26,453 nt of DNA, taken from IMG/VR virus record IMGVR_UViG_3300010389_000107, positions 1 to 26,453 of that record, one strand, 5' to 3'. The DNA comes from a virus. Positions 1-6,661 of this stretch are shown one piece after another. Made by a program: the position numbers and the translations under genes. Positions within the stretch are counted from its first letter, which is position 1; every line of letters starts with the position of its first letter. Under the pieces are notes generated by a model. That model saw only the letters and a list, made by a program, of their open reading frames with translations, was not told the DNA's origin and did not search any database.

Positions 1-86
1 GGAATGAAAAAGCCCAACTCGTCTTTTTCTACCTCTATTTCCTGTTTTTCTAATAATAATCTTTTATTAACTGGTTTTACTATCAC
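1..86 (-). CDS. Probable phage GroES-like co-chaperonin, N-terminal part (gene runs off the window)
   Basis: A reading frame opens at a GTG codon (84-86), five bases after a strong GGAGG ribosome site at 91-95, and runs open to the window edge. The nearby ATG in another frame is followed at once by TGA, so GTG is the only sensible start. The 28 visible residues begin MIVKPVNKRLLLEKQE and continue through an acidic stretch to LGFFIP. The pattern of a basic strand near residues 3-9, a hydrophobic LLLE strand, an E/K-rich stretch and then a hydrophobic strand ending in IP resembles the first strands of GroES and of phage co-chaperonins, which cap the host GroEL ring during capsid folding. It starts 12 bases after the nrdB stop, so it is probably co-transcribed with it. 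With only 28 residues the family call is tentative; that a gene is present is more secure. Confidence 0.45.
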   Translation of the reverse strand, partial: MIVKPVNKRLLLEKQEIEVEKDELGFFI

Positions 87-98
87 ATTTCCTCCGTT

Positions 99-1073
99 TT
101 ATTCTGCCCAAACATCTGACCAGTCGCCAGTTAGAGCACCTTTAGCATAATCTGTAACTTTTTGTTCAAAGAAGTTACTGTGTGTTACACCTAACATACC
201 ATCGACCCAAGGTAAGGGGTTTTTCTTTACTTTGAAAATACCCTTCATACCAAGAGAAATAAGGCGACGATCTGCAATATAGCGAATATATTGCTTTACT
301 TCTTCCTGTGTTAGTCCTGGCATGTCTCCCATTTCATATGCAAGATCAACAAATTTATCTTCTAACTCTACCATCTTTGTTGCGATTTGGTAAATCTCAC
401 TTTTTAGTTCATCGTTCCAAATCTTTTTATTCTCTTGAACAAACTGACGGAATAATTTAATCATACTTTCTGCATGTAATGTTTCATCTGCAATACTCCA
501 AGCAATAATCTGTCCCATACCTTTCATCTTTCCGTGTCTTGGAAAGTTTAGGAGCATGACGAATGAGGAAAACAACTGCATACCTTCTGTAAATGCTGAG
601 AATGCAGCAATTTGTTGAGCAATGCTGTTCTCATCTTTATTTGAGAATCTTGTAAAGTATTCATGCTTGTCTTTCATTGCTTCATATTCAAGAAACTGAT
701 TGTATGTAGTTTCTGGCATTCCCAATGTCTCAATAAGGTGAGAATAAGAAGCAACATGAATAGCTTCACGAGCAGCAAACGATGCAAGCATCATTCTTAC
801 TTCTGGTTGAGGGAAATAAGGTAAATAATTTTTTACATATCCGCCAGCAACATCAATATCGGCCTGTGTAAAGAATCGGAAGATGTGTGTAAGAAAAGCT
901 TTTTCTTCTTTTGAAAGATTATTCTTCCAATCCTTTACATCTTCCAACATTGGAACTTCTGTCCAAAGCCAGTGCATTTGCTCACTGGCTTTAAAACTAT
1001 CAAACGCCCAAGGATAGTTAAATGGTTTGTAATAGGAGCGTTCATCTGTTAATTTTAATTTTTTCTTTGGCAT
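99..1073 (-). CDS. nrdB: Ribonucleoside-diphosphate reductase class Ia, small (radical) subunit
   Basis: This is the beta subunit of class I ribonucleotide reductase. It carries the di-iron centre and tyrosyl radical that the large subunit uses to turn NDPs into dNDPs in the cytoplasm. At 324 aa it is slightly shorter than E. coli NrdB (about 375). The ferritin-like helical core holds the expected ligands: an Asp in TQADID (near residue 73), EAIHVASY (Glu, His three residues later and the radical Tyr seven residues later, matching E. coli E115, H118 and Y122), Glu in FTEGMQLF (near 163), and Glu and His in ADETLHAE (near 197-200). Nothing essential is missing. The ATG at 1073 lies only three bases after the HNH gene, so its GAGGG ribosome site sits inside the 3' end of that gene. 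NrdA is encoded just beyond the HNH gene, so the pair is interrupted but intact. Confidence 0.97.
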   Translation of the reverse strand: MPKKKLKLTDERSYYKPFNYPWAFDSFKASEQMHWLWTEVPMLEDVKDWKNNLSKEEKAFLTHIFRFFTQADIDVAGGYVKNYLPYFPQPEVRMMLASFAAREAIHVASYSHLIETLGMPETTYNQFLEYEAMKDKHEYFTRFSNKDENSIAQQIAAFSAFTEGMQLFSSFVMLLNFPRHGKMKGMGQIIAWSIADETLHAESMIKLFRQFVQENKKIWNDELKSEIYQIATKMVELEDKFVDLAYEMGDMPGLTQEEVKQYIRYIADRRLISLGMKGIFKVKKNPLPWVDGMLGVTHSNFFEQKVTDYAKGALTGDWSDVWAE

Positions 1074-1076
1074 CTT

Positions 1077-1814
1077 TTATCCCTCTTTTTTCTTCTTTAT
1101 AAAACCTAATTTAAAATTGTTTGGCTGTTGTCCTGGATAAGTAAATAGGTTAGTTTTTCCATCATTATACCATTTTCTTCCAATACAAGAATTACCAGGT
1201 TTATTTTCTTTTAATTCCATTTTTATATCTTTATAGCCATATTCTTGTAAATCATTTTTTACTATTCTATGACGAATAGCGCTCTCAGTCAAGTTAGTAT
1301 TCGCTCTTATTTCTTCTGCCAATTCTTTTTTCATGGAAAAAACTTTTTTTGTTCCATCTTCATATTCTACAAATACTTTTTTTGCTGTATGATTTTTTTG
1401 AGGTGCTTCTCTCATGGGGTTATTTTCTAACATTCTTCTTCTTGCTTTTGCTCTCGAATTATTTGTTTTTCCAGGGTTGCTTGCAGGATCTTGTTTTGCT
1501 TGCCATTTCTTAAAATCTGAAAAATTGTTTTTTATTGTTTCAACCATTCTTGAAGTCAATTTTCTATTTTCGTTAGGTGCTCTTAACATGCATAAAAAAC
1601 CATAATGTATTTTTGAAATATTAGGATATATTTTTGTTAAAATCCAATGTGCTATAAAATGTTCTCTAACTGTTAGTTTTATCAAATTATCTTTTTCGTC
1701 AGTTCCGCCCAAGCATCTTGGGATTATATGATGTATTTCGTATCCCCTTTCTTTTATAAGCTCTCTTGTCTTTCTTGTTTCTATTAATTTATCATAAAGT
1801 TTTTGATAGTTCAT
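1077..1814 (-). CDS. HNH homing endonuclease inserted between nrdA and nrdB
   Basis: A freestanding HNH endonuclease of 245 aa. The HNH core covers residues 25-60: YEIHHIIPR with His28 and His29, then GGTDEKDNL with Asn43, then REHFIAHW with His52 and His56. This is the beta-beta-alpha-metal fold that nicks or cuts DNA. Residues about 100-135 are basic and Asn/Arg-rich (NPGK, NNPMRE), like NUMOD3-type DNA-binding repeats. Residues about 145-195 resemble a helix-turn-helix element, and the tail KWYNDGKTNLF...PG...LGF is a module often seen at the C-terminus of phage homing endonucleases. It has its own AAAGGAG ribosome site and a candidate late promoter upstream (1832-1844). Its position, splitting two ribonucleotide reductase genes, parallels mobE in T4-like phages. 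It is a selfish element rather than part of dNTP synthesis; its cut site is probably in the neighbouring nrd sequence of phages lacking it (inference). Confidence 0.92.
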   Translation of the reverse strand: MNYQKLYDKLIETRKTRELIKERGYEIHHIIPRCLGGTDEKDNLIKLTVREHFIAHWILTKIYPNISKIHYGFLCMLRAPNENRKLTSRMVETIKNNFSDFKKWQAKQDPASNPGKTNNSRAKARRRMLENNPMREAPQKNHTAKKVFVEYEDGTKKVFSMKKELAEEIRANTNLTESAIRHRIVKNDLQEYGYKDIKMELKENKPGNSCIGRKWYNDGKTNLFTYPGQQPNNFKLGFIKKKKEG

Positions 1815-1831
1815 TATTTATCTCCTTTATG

Positions 1832-1844
1832 ATACTAAATAGTA
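1832..1844 (-). promoter_or_regulatory. Candidate phage late promoter upstream of the HNH gene
   Basis: The minus strand reads TACTATTTAGTAT. This is one of four near-identical intergenic sites in the window; the others lie upstream of the sheath, tube and tape-measure genes. It sits 17 bases before the HNH start codon, just ahead of an AAAGGAG ribosome site. Its inner part GATACTA-AA-TAGTATC is an inverted repeat. It differs from the T4 late box TATAAATA. That it is a promoter is inferred from recurrence and position only. Confidence 0.5.
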
Positions 1845-1870
1845 TCCCTCACATTTATTTGTGAGGGATA
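1843..1870 (-). other. Perfect 11-bp hairpin between nrdA and the HNH gene
   Basis: On the minus strand an 11-bp perfect stem (arms at 1860-1870 and 1843-1853; core CCCTCACA paired with TGTGAGGG) encloses a six-base loop. It begins about ten bases after the nrdA stop. A run of eight T lies before the hairpin in the direction of transcription, not after it, so it is not a standard intrinsic terminator. It could protect the 3' end of nrdA mRNA, act as a weak terminator or regulate translation of the HNH gene. It overlaps the edge of the candidate late promoter. Confidence 0.7.
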
Positions 1871-1880
1871 AAAAAAATAT

Positions 1881-3668
1881 TTATTCGCAAGCCAAACAGG
1901 TATTTCCGTCAATAAGTTCCTGAAAGTCTATTTCTTCTTCAATACGCTTTCTTTCGACTCTTTGAGATACACGATCTGCTTTTCTCAACTTATCACTGCG
2001 GCAATAGTATAGTCCTTTTAATCCGCTCTTCCAAGCTAGGAAGTGAATAGCGTGCAAGTATTTGATACCCACATCTGGTCTAAAGAATAAATTTACGCTT
2101 TGACCTTGATCTAAATACTTTTGTCTATCTCCCGCTAGTTCGATAATCCAGCGCTGGTCTAACTCTGTTGCCGTTTTAAATACGGCCTTTGTATACTCAT
2201 CAAGCCAGTCTAAGTGTTGAACTGAACCGTCGTTTGCGATAATAGAGGACCAAACCTCTTCAATATCTAACTTGTTCTCTTCACACTTCACTTCTAATAC
2301 TTTCTGTAAAAATCTATTCTTATAGACATGTGCTCCTGATAAGGTATCTTGACGATAAACATTAGCTCTATATGGCTCGATAGAAGGACTTGTATTGCCC
2401 ATTATAAGAGAAGTGGAGGCGTTTGGAGCAATTGCGGTTGTATGACTGAATCTTACTTTATAGCCATGCTTTCCTGCATCGGGACATGGACCCCTCTCTT
2501 CTGCTAATTCTATATTTGCTTCATCCATTTTTTCTTTGATATGGCGGAAGATACGCATATTAGCAGACTTGGCCATTGCACCTTCGAAAGCTATATTATT
2601 CTTTTGAAGATAAGCATGAAAACCTAATGCTCCCAATCCTACAGAACGCTCACGGTGAGCTGAATATTTAGCCCTTTGTATTTCAGTAGGAGCATTATCG
2701 ATAAAGTATGTTAGAACATTATCTAACATTTCTGCTACATCCCTAATAAATTGAGGATCATCTTTCCAATCATCGTAATATTCAAGGTTAAGAGAAGATA
2801 GACAGCAAACAGCAGTCCTATCTTGGTTAGTGGGAAGATGAATTTCGTTGCAAAGGTTAGAGCCATTGATTTTTAGTCCTTCCATTTTTAGCCACTCAGG
2901 TAAAGCATTATTGGCTGTATCAATAAAATTTAGATATGGTTCTCCGGTTTGCATTCTCATTTCAAGAATACGCTGCCAGAGTTCTTTTGCTGAAATAACT
3001 TCTTTTACTTCGCCAGTATGAGGGTCTACTAGTTCCCAATCGTCACTAGCTTTTGGATCAACCATGCAGCGTTCAATAATTTGCATAAAATCATCGCTGA
3101 TATTAATAGCGTGATGCAAATTGAGACAACGCATATTTTGATCGCCTGTTGGTTTACGAAGTTCAAGAAACTGAATAATGTCTGGGTGACTGATATCCAA
3201 GTATGTAGCATAAGAACCGCGACGAGTCTTTCCTTGACGATAAGCGAGAGAAGAAGCGTCATAAATTTTTAAGTGAGGCATTACCCCTGTTGATTTGTGG
3301 TCAGCAGAGCGAATACCTAAGTGAATACCTACACCACCACCAAGCATGGAAAGCCAGTTTGTTTCCGAAAGAGTATCTACCAAGCCATTAGCACTATCGT
3401 CCATATAATTCAAGAAACAACTGATCGGTAAACCATTCTTGGTGCGACCAAATGAAAGAATAGGAGTAGAATATGATAACCAGTGTTTAGAAGCATAATC
3501 ATATAATCTCTGTGCATGTTCTGGATTGCTTCCAAATTGCTTTGAAACAAAAGCAAATCTTTCCTGTGGAGAGTTTTCGGTATCTAACATGTATGATTCT
3601 CTTAGTCTCTTTCGACCAAGTTCATCAAAAAGGCTATCACGTTCTAGATCAATTTTTATCTCTGTCAT
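1881..3668 (-). CDS. nrdA: Ribonucleoside-diphosphate reductase class I, large (catalytic) subunit, without ATP-cone
   Basis: The alpha subunit of class I ribonucleotide reductase, which reduces NDPs with a cysteine radical chain. At 595 aa it is about 150 residues shorter than E. coli or T4 NrdA, and the missing part is the N-terminal ATP-cone that senses dATP. The catalytic core is complete: Cys84 in PISCFLNY, Asn271-Cys273-Glu275 in SNLCNEIHL, a partner Cys at 288 or 289 in VCCLSSLNL, the radical-transfer Tyr pair in GLYYCRSD near residue 560, and the C-terminal redox pair Cys591/Cys594 in CLACE. SYATYLDISHPDI and APNASTSLIMGNTSPSIEP are other family blocks. The gene begins ten bases after the helicase stop and is followed by the HNH gene and nrdB. 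Without the cone, the overall activity switch by dATP should be absent, which would suit a phage wanting unrestrained dNTP supply (inference). Confidence 0.97.
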   Translation of the reverse strand: MTEIKIDLERDSLFDELGRKRLRESYMLDTENSPQERFAFVSKQFGSNPEHAQRLYDYASKHWLSYSTPILSFGRTKNGLPISCFLNYMDDSANGLVDTLSETNWLSMLGGGVGIHLGIRSADHKSTGVMPHLKIYDASSLAYRQGKTRRGSYATYLDISHPDIIQFLELRKPTGDQNMRCLNLHHAINISDDFMQIIERCMVDPKASDDWELVDPHTGEVKEVISAKELWQRILEMRMQTGEPYLNFIDTANNALPEWLKMEGLKINGSNLCNEIHLPTNQDRTAVCCLSSLNLEYYDDWKDDPQFIRDVAEMLDNVLTYFIDNAPTEIQRAKYSAHRERSVGLGALGFHAYLQKNNIAFEGAMAKSANMRIFRHIKEKMDEANIELAEERGPCPDAGKHGYKVRFSHTTAIAPNASTSLIMGNTSPSIEPYRANVYRQDTLSGAHVYKNRFLQKVLEVKCEENKLDIEEVWSSIIANDGSVQHLDWLDEYTKAVFKTATELDQRWIIELAGDRQKYLDQGQSVNLFFRPDVGIKYLHAIHFLAWKSGLKGLYYCRSDKLRKADRVSQRVERKRIEEEIDFQELIDGNTCLACE

Positions 3669-3678
3669 ATTCTATTCC

Positions 3679-5103
3679 TCATGGTGAATCAGGCATTTTA
3701 CCTGAACTTTCTATGTTTTTTAATGTCGGAGGCTTCTTTTCTCTTTCTTTTTTATGGTCGCCATATTTCTCTTTCAGCTTTTTCTCTTGTTTCTTGGCTG
3801 CATTTGCCTCAATATCAGCCTTTGTCTCTCCAGTTGGTTCGAGAACCTTGATAGAAACAACAGAGGTATCCATCATAATAGGACAGATAACACCATCAGT
3901 TCCAAAACGATTCTTGGCTACAAAGATACGACCTGTGTTTGTTCTTTTATCGTCAATTGTTCTAGATACAGTGAAGATAAAGTCTGCTACGAAACATTTA
4001 TTAAAGGCTTCACTGATAGCTTCCATAGTAATGACCGGTTCGTTTAATCCACTACGATTTGTTTGTGACGCAGTGTAGCAAGGACAACCACTTTCTTTAG
4101 CGATTGCTCTTAGCTCTTCATAAATAGTTTCTAACTCTTCTCTTTTCTCTTTTCTTGTTGAAACAGGACGGAGCAAATCTCCATAATCCACAATAATCAT
4201 GCCAACATCAATACCCCGCTCCTTGATTTTGCTTAAATGATTACGCAAAGTCTCTGGTGATGCGCTCTTGGTTGGATATTCCTTAATAATCAGTTTACCT
4301 TTAACATCCTTAATTTGCTCAAAAACTTCATCTTTTCTCGCAAATAGCTCATCTAGCGGAATATTGGTAATAGCAGCATCGTATCGTCTCGCAATAGTCT
4401 TATCGTCTAGCTCCAGACTATAATGAACTACTGTCTTACCTTGTTTCACAGCTGCTGCACCAAGATGGCAGAGGACGTGTGTTTTGCCGGCTCCTGTTGG
4501 TGCTATAACGACTCCTAATTCACCATCGGCTAGACCACCACGAGTCATGCGGTCTATTACACTCCACCCAGTAGAGATAACATTACGGGTCTTTAATTCA
4601 TATCTTTCTTCAAATTGTTCGTCGTAAAGATAACCAACTTCTGGATTATTGCCTAGCTTCAAAGCATTGTCAACAAGAGAACGGATCTCTTCAAAAGAAG
4701 AAGACTTTAAAAGCTCAACGCTTTTAATCATAGCTTCTTTTAGCTTTTGCTTTTTACAGAATTCTATAGCATTAGACTTTACATAATCTACATCAACAGT
4801 ATTTCCACTTGTCGTAAATTGAGCGTAGAAGCTTCTTACTTGTTTCTGTAATGATTCATGTTCTTTGTTTAGATCTGTTCTAAGCAAAGATTCAAATGTT
4901 GTCTTGCTAGGATATTTCTTAAACTTATTTTTATAATCGTAAATCTTTTTTACAAATACTCGCAAGTATTTTAATTCAAAGAAGTTATAGTCCATAACTT
5001 CTCCGATTTGATTCGCAAACTGCGAATCCTCTAAAATTGTAAAAGCCAGTTTCTCTTGAAACGGCTTTCCAAATTCAGCAAAATTAACCTGTTCTTGATT
5101 CAT
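3679..5103 (-). CDS. Replicative DNA helicase, DnaB/T4 gp41-like (superfamily 4)
   Basis: A hexameric 5'-3' replicative helicase of 474 aa. Residues 1-160 form the helical N-terminal part. The RecA-like motor domain follows: Walker A APTGAGKT at 201-208, a conserved Glu after HYSLEL near 231, Walker B GMIIVDYGD at 301-309, the polar motif SQTNRSGL at 346-353, and the arginine-finger region KNRFG at 397-401. The last 40 residues are charged and probably disordered (KKEREKKPP), a likely docking tail. Its start overlaps the stop of the FEN nuclease gene upstream (ATGA), showing tight coupling. The family loads on the lagging-strand template and works with a primase; none is visible in this window or fused to this protein. 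T4 gp41 (475 aa) is nearly the same length. Confidence 0.93.
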   Translation of the reverse strand: MNQEQVNFAEFGKPFQEKLAFTILEDSQFANQIGEVMDYNFFELKYLRVFVKKIYDYKNKFKKYPSKTTFESLLRTDLNKEHESLQKQVRSFYAQFTTSGNTVDVDYVKSNAIEFCKKQKLKEAMIKSVELLKSSSFEEIRSLVDNALKLGNNPEVGYLYDEQFEERYELKTRNVISTGWSVIDRMTRGGLADGELGVVIAPTGAGKTHVLCHLGAAAVKQGKTVVHYSLELDDKTIARRYDAAITNIPLDELFARKDEVFEQIKDVKGKLIIKEYPTKSASPETLRNHLSKIKERGIDVGMIIVDYGDLLRPVSTRKEKREELETIYEELRAIAKESGCPCYTASQTNRSGLNEPVITMEAISEAFNKCFVADFIFTVSRTIDDKRTNTGRIFVAKNRFGTDGVICPIMMDTSVVSIKVLEPTGETKADIEANAAKKQEKKLKEKYGDHKKEREKKPPTLKNIESSGKMPDSP

Positions 5104-6068
5104 TTATTCTCCACCACTATTTTCTTAAATCTTGTATACATCTCTTCGAAGTTGGCTTGACCTGCTCCATCTGTTAATAACATTTTTTGTGTTTCAGTTA
5201 CATTAAGCTCATACTTGTAATCTTTAAGAGTTTGTCTTGTTTTTTGAGCTACTTGAACTGATATATTGGGAGAATACAACTGCATACCCCTGTAATTTCT
5301 ATGTATGAGATCTAAATTATCCAGCACATTTTGGAAGAACTTTGATTTTACGCCTTCCTGCTGTTTATTTAAGCAACAATCTTTCAAATCTTCAACAAAA
5401 TAGCTTTTGCTTTCTTTTAAGAAAGGGAAATTTTTACTAACTGTTTTTAGTCCTATACCGGCTACACCCTCGATATTATCGCTCTTATCTCCTGCCATAG
5501 CTCTAGCTAAAGCAAAATTATTTGGATGTATTCCGTATTCTTCCACTATACTCTTCCATGTTAAGATTTGATTCTGGATAGGTCTAAATAGTACCGTGGA
5601 TTCATTACAGAGTTGAATAAAATCTTTGTCTGAAGAAACGATTACTTTATTCCAATCTTTATATTTGCTGCACTGCGCCACAAAAGCTATAAGATCGTCT
5701 GCTTCTATTTCTGGCTCAAGAAACTGAATAACAGGAAAATTGTTTAAATACTCAGTCAAACGCAATTGTTGCCAAATTTTATTTTCTATTTCTTGATCGT
5801 CAGACAACATTTTGACATTTCTATTTAAACGAATAGGTTTCCTACCATCCTTATAATTTTCAATTATACTTTTCTTTTTTCTACTTCCACCTGGACCATC
5901 CCATACAATAATAACTTCATCAGGTTTTATCTCTCTTATATATTTTTGCAATGAACGCAAGTAACCTATCATTCCACCAATAGGCTGACCATTGGTAGAT
6001 GTAACAGGAGATACAACATAATTCCTGATAAACAAATTCAAACTATCTATAATCATCACTCTTTTCAT
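5100..6068 (-). CDS. FEN-family 5'-3' exonuclease / RNase H-like (T4 Rnh, PolA 5' nuclease type)
   Basis: A structure-specific 5' nuclease of 322 aa that removes RNA primers and flaps from Okazaki fragments. The carboxylate cluster of the family is present: Asp8 in MIIDSLNL, Asp57 in IIVWDGPG, Glu122-Asp124-Asp125 in EADDLIAF, Asp147 and Asp149 in SSDKDFIQ, and Asp194 and Asp197 in AGDKSDNI. A helix-hairpin-helix motif follows (GVAGIGLKTV, 201-210). The length matches T4 RNase H (305 aa) better than the nuclease domain fused to bacterial Pol I. The polymerase in this window has no 5' nuclease domain, so this gene should supply that activity. It overlaps the helicase start and follows the deaminase by a few bases. 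Confidence 0.93.
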   Translation of the reverse strand: MKRVMIIDSLNLFIRNYVVSPVTSTNGQPIGGMIGYLRSLQKYIREIKPDEVIIVWDGPGGSRKKKSIIENYKDGRKPIRLNRNVKMLSDDQEIENKIWQQLRLTEYLNNFPVIQFLEPEIEADDLIAFVAQCSKYKDWNKVIVSSDKDFIQLCNESTVLFRPIQNQILTWKSIVEEYGIHPNNFALARAMAGDKSDNIEGVAGIGLKTVSKNFPFLKESKSYFVEDLKDCCLNKQQEGVKSKFFQNVLDNLDLIHRNYRGMQLYSPNISVQVAQKTRQTLKDYKYELNVTETQKMLLTDGAGQANFEEMYTRFKKIVVENK

Positions 6069-6076
6069 ATAATCTC

Positions 6077-6569
6077 CTATATTACAAATTGCATTATAGC
6101 AAACTTCCCATGGTAATCATCTCCGTATCTATGTAGAAAATGCTTTGTGATGTTTGCCGGCTCTCCTACCAAGCCAACAAAATCTCTGTTTTTAAGAGAA
6201 CAAAGTTTTCCATCGTCATCTACATGGTGAATACGAGAAACACCAGCCTTCTTTAGCTGGTGCTGACACATAGGGCAAGGTTTTGCATTCTTAACTTCTC
6301 TTGCATCTTTTGCTGTGGTATTGTTAAATCGGTAAAGAAATATTTTTGCTCCTTTTGCTTTATCGCCAATCTTATTTAGAAGATCAATTTCGGCATGAAC
6401 AGAGCAATGAAAAATACTTTTATCCTTTAAGTGCCTTCTTTTGTTGACACCATATTCTACAATGTTGCCGCCTTTTACCATTATGGCAACAACTTGATGC
6501 TGAAAACTATCATCTCTGTGCTGTTTAGCAATAGTCTCAGCGTTGCCCTACAAAATCAAAGTAGTTCAT
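6077..6569 (-). CDS. Zinc-dependent (deoxy)cytidine-deaminase-fold protein, with an apparent frameshift near the start
   Basis: The intact frame at 6077-6481 encodes 134 aa with the deaminase zinc motifs HAEIDLL and PCPMCQHQL (His, catalytic Glu and two Cys). The ATG at 6481 has no ribosome site and would cut into the first strand of the fold (AIMVKGGNI). A much better start is the ATG at 6569, behind an AAGGAGG site and a strong promoter. It encodes MNYFDFVGQR and then meets a TGA at 6537-6539. A +1 shift near the GGG at 6543-6545 joins it to AETIAKQHRDDSFQHQ and the deaminase, giving the helix expected before strand one. So the gene probably starts at 6569 and holds a one-base insertion, either a sequencing error or a real lesion. 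The substrate is unclear: dCMP or another cytosine compound would suit the neighbouring nucleotide and replication genes, but this is inference. Confidence 0.8.
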
Positions 6570-6588
6570 ACTTCGCCTCCTTAGTAAA

Positions 6589-6603
6589 ACGGGCAGAACC
6601 CGT
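6589..6603 (-). other. 5'-terminal mRNA hairpin of the deaminase transcript
   Basis: The minus strand reads ACGGG-TTCTG-CCCGT, a 5-bp stem that would begin at or next to the expected transcription start of the promoter at 6611-6639. Such 5' hairpins can protect phage messages from decay. One arm also belongs to a longer inverted repeat: TCTGCCCGT (6589-6597) is the exact reverse complement of ACGGGCAGA in the promoter spacer (6626-6634), so the region may also serve as a paired operator. Confidence 0.5.
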
Positions 6604-6610
6604 GGAGATC

Positions 6611-6639
6611 ATTCTACCACAAAGCTCTGCCCGTGTCAA
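6611..6639 (-). promoter_or_regulatory. Strong sigma70-type promoter for the deaminase, nuclease, helicase and nrd operon
   Basis: On the minus strand the -35 box TTGACA (6634-6639) is separated by exactly 17 bases from the -10 box TAGAAT (6611-6616), which is preceded by TGG, an extended -10 element. It lies in the gap after the uvsX stop and about 40 bases before the AAGGAGG ribosome site of the deaminase. The layout is the same as the ssb promoter at 8701-8729, including the CGC in front of the -35 box. It should be read by the host vegetative RNA polymerase early in infection (inference). Confidence 0.85.
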
Positions 6640-6661
6640 GCGTTGGCTTAAAAATTATATC

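Noticed and set aside
1843-1870. Calling the nrdA-HNH hairpin an intrinsic terminator
   Set aside because: On the minus strand the T-run comes before the stem, and on the plus strand no T-run follows and no gene ends there, so it is listed only as a hairpin.
3512-4078. Plus-strand ORF of 188 codons across the nrdA-helicase junction
   Set aside because: It is antisense to two firmly identified genes, has no ribosome site, and its product has no recognisable motif; it is a shadow of the coding frames.
5572-5584. A further copy of the late-type motif (CTAAATAGTAC on the plus strand)
   Set aside because: It lies within the FEN nuclease coding sequence, matches fewer positions and has no gene start downstream.
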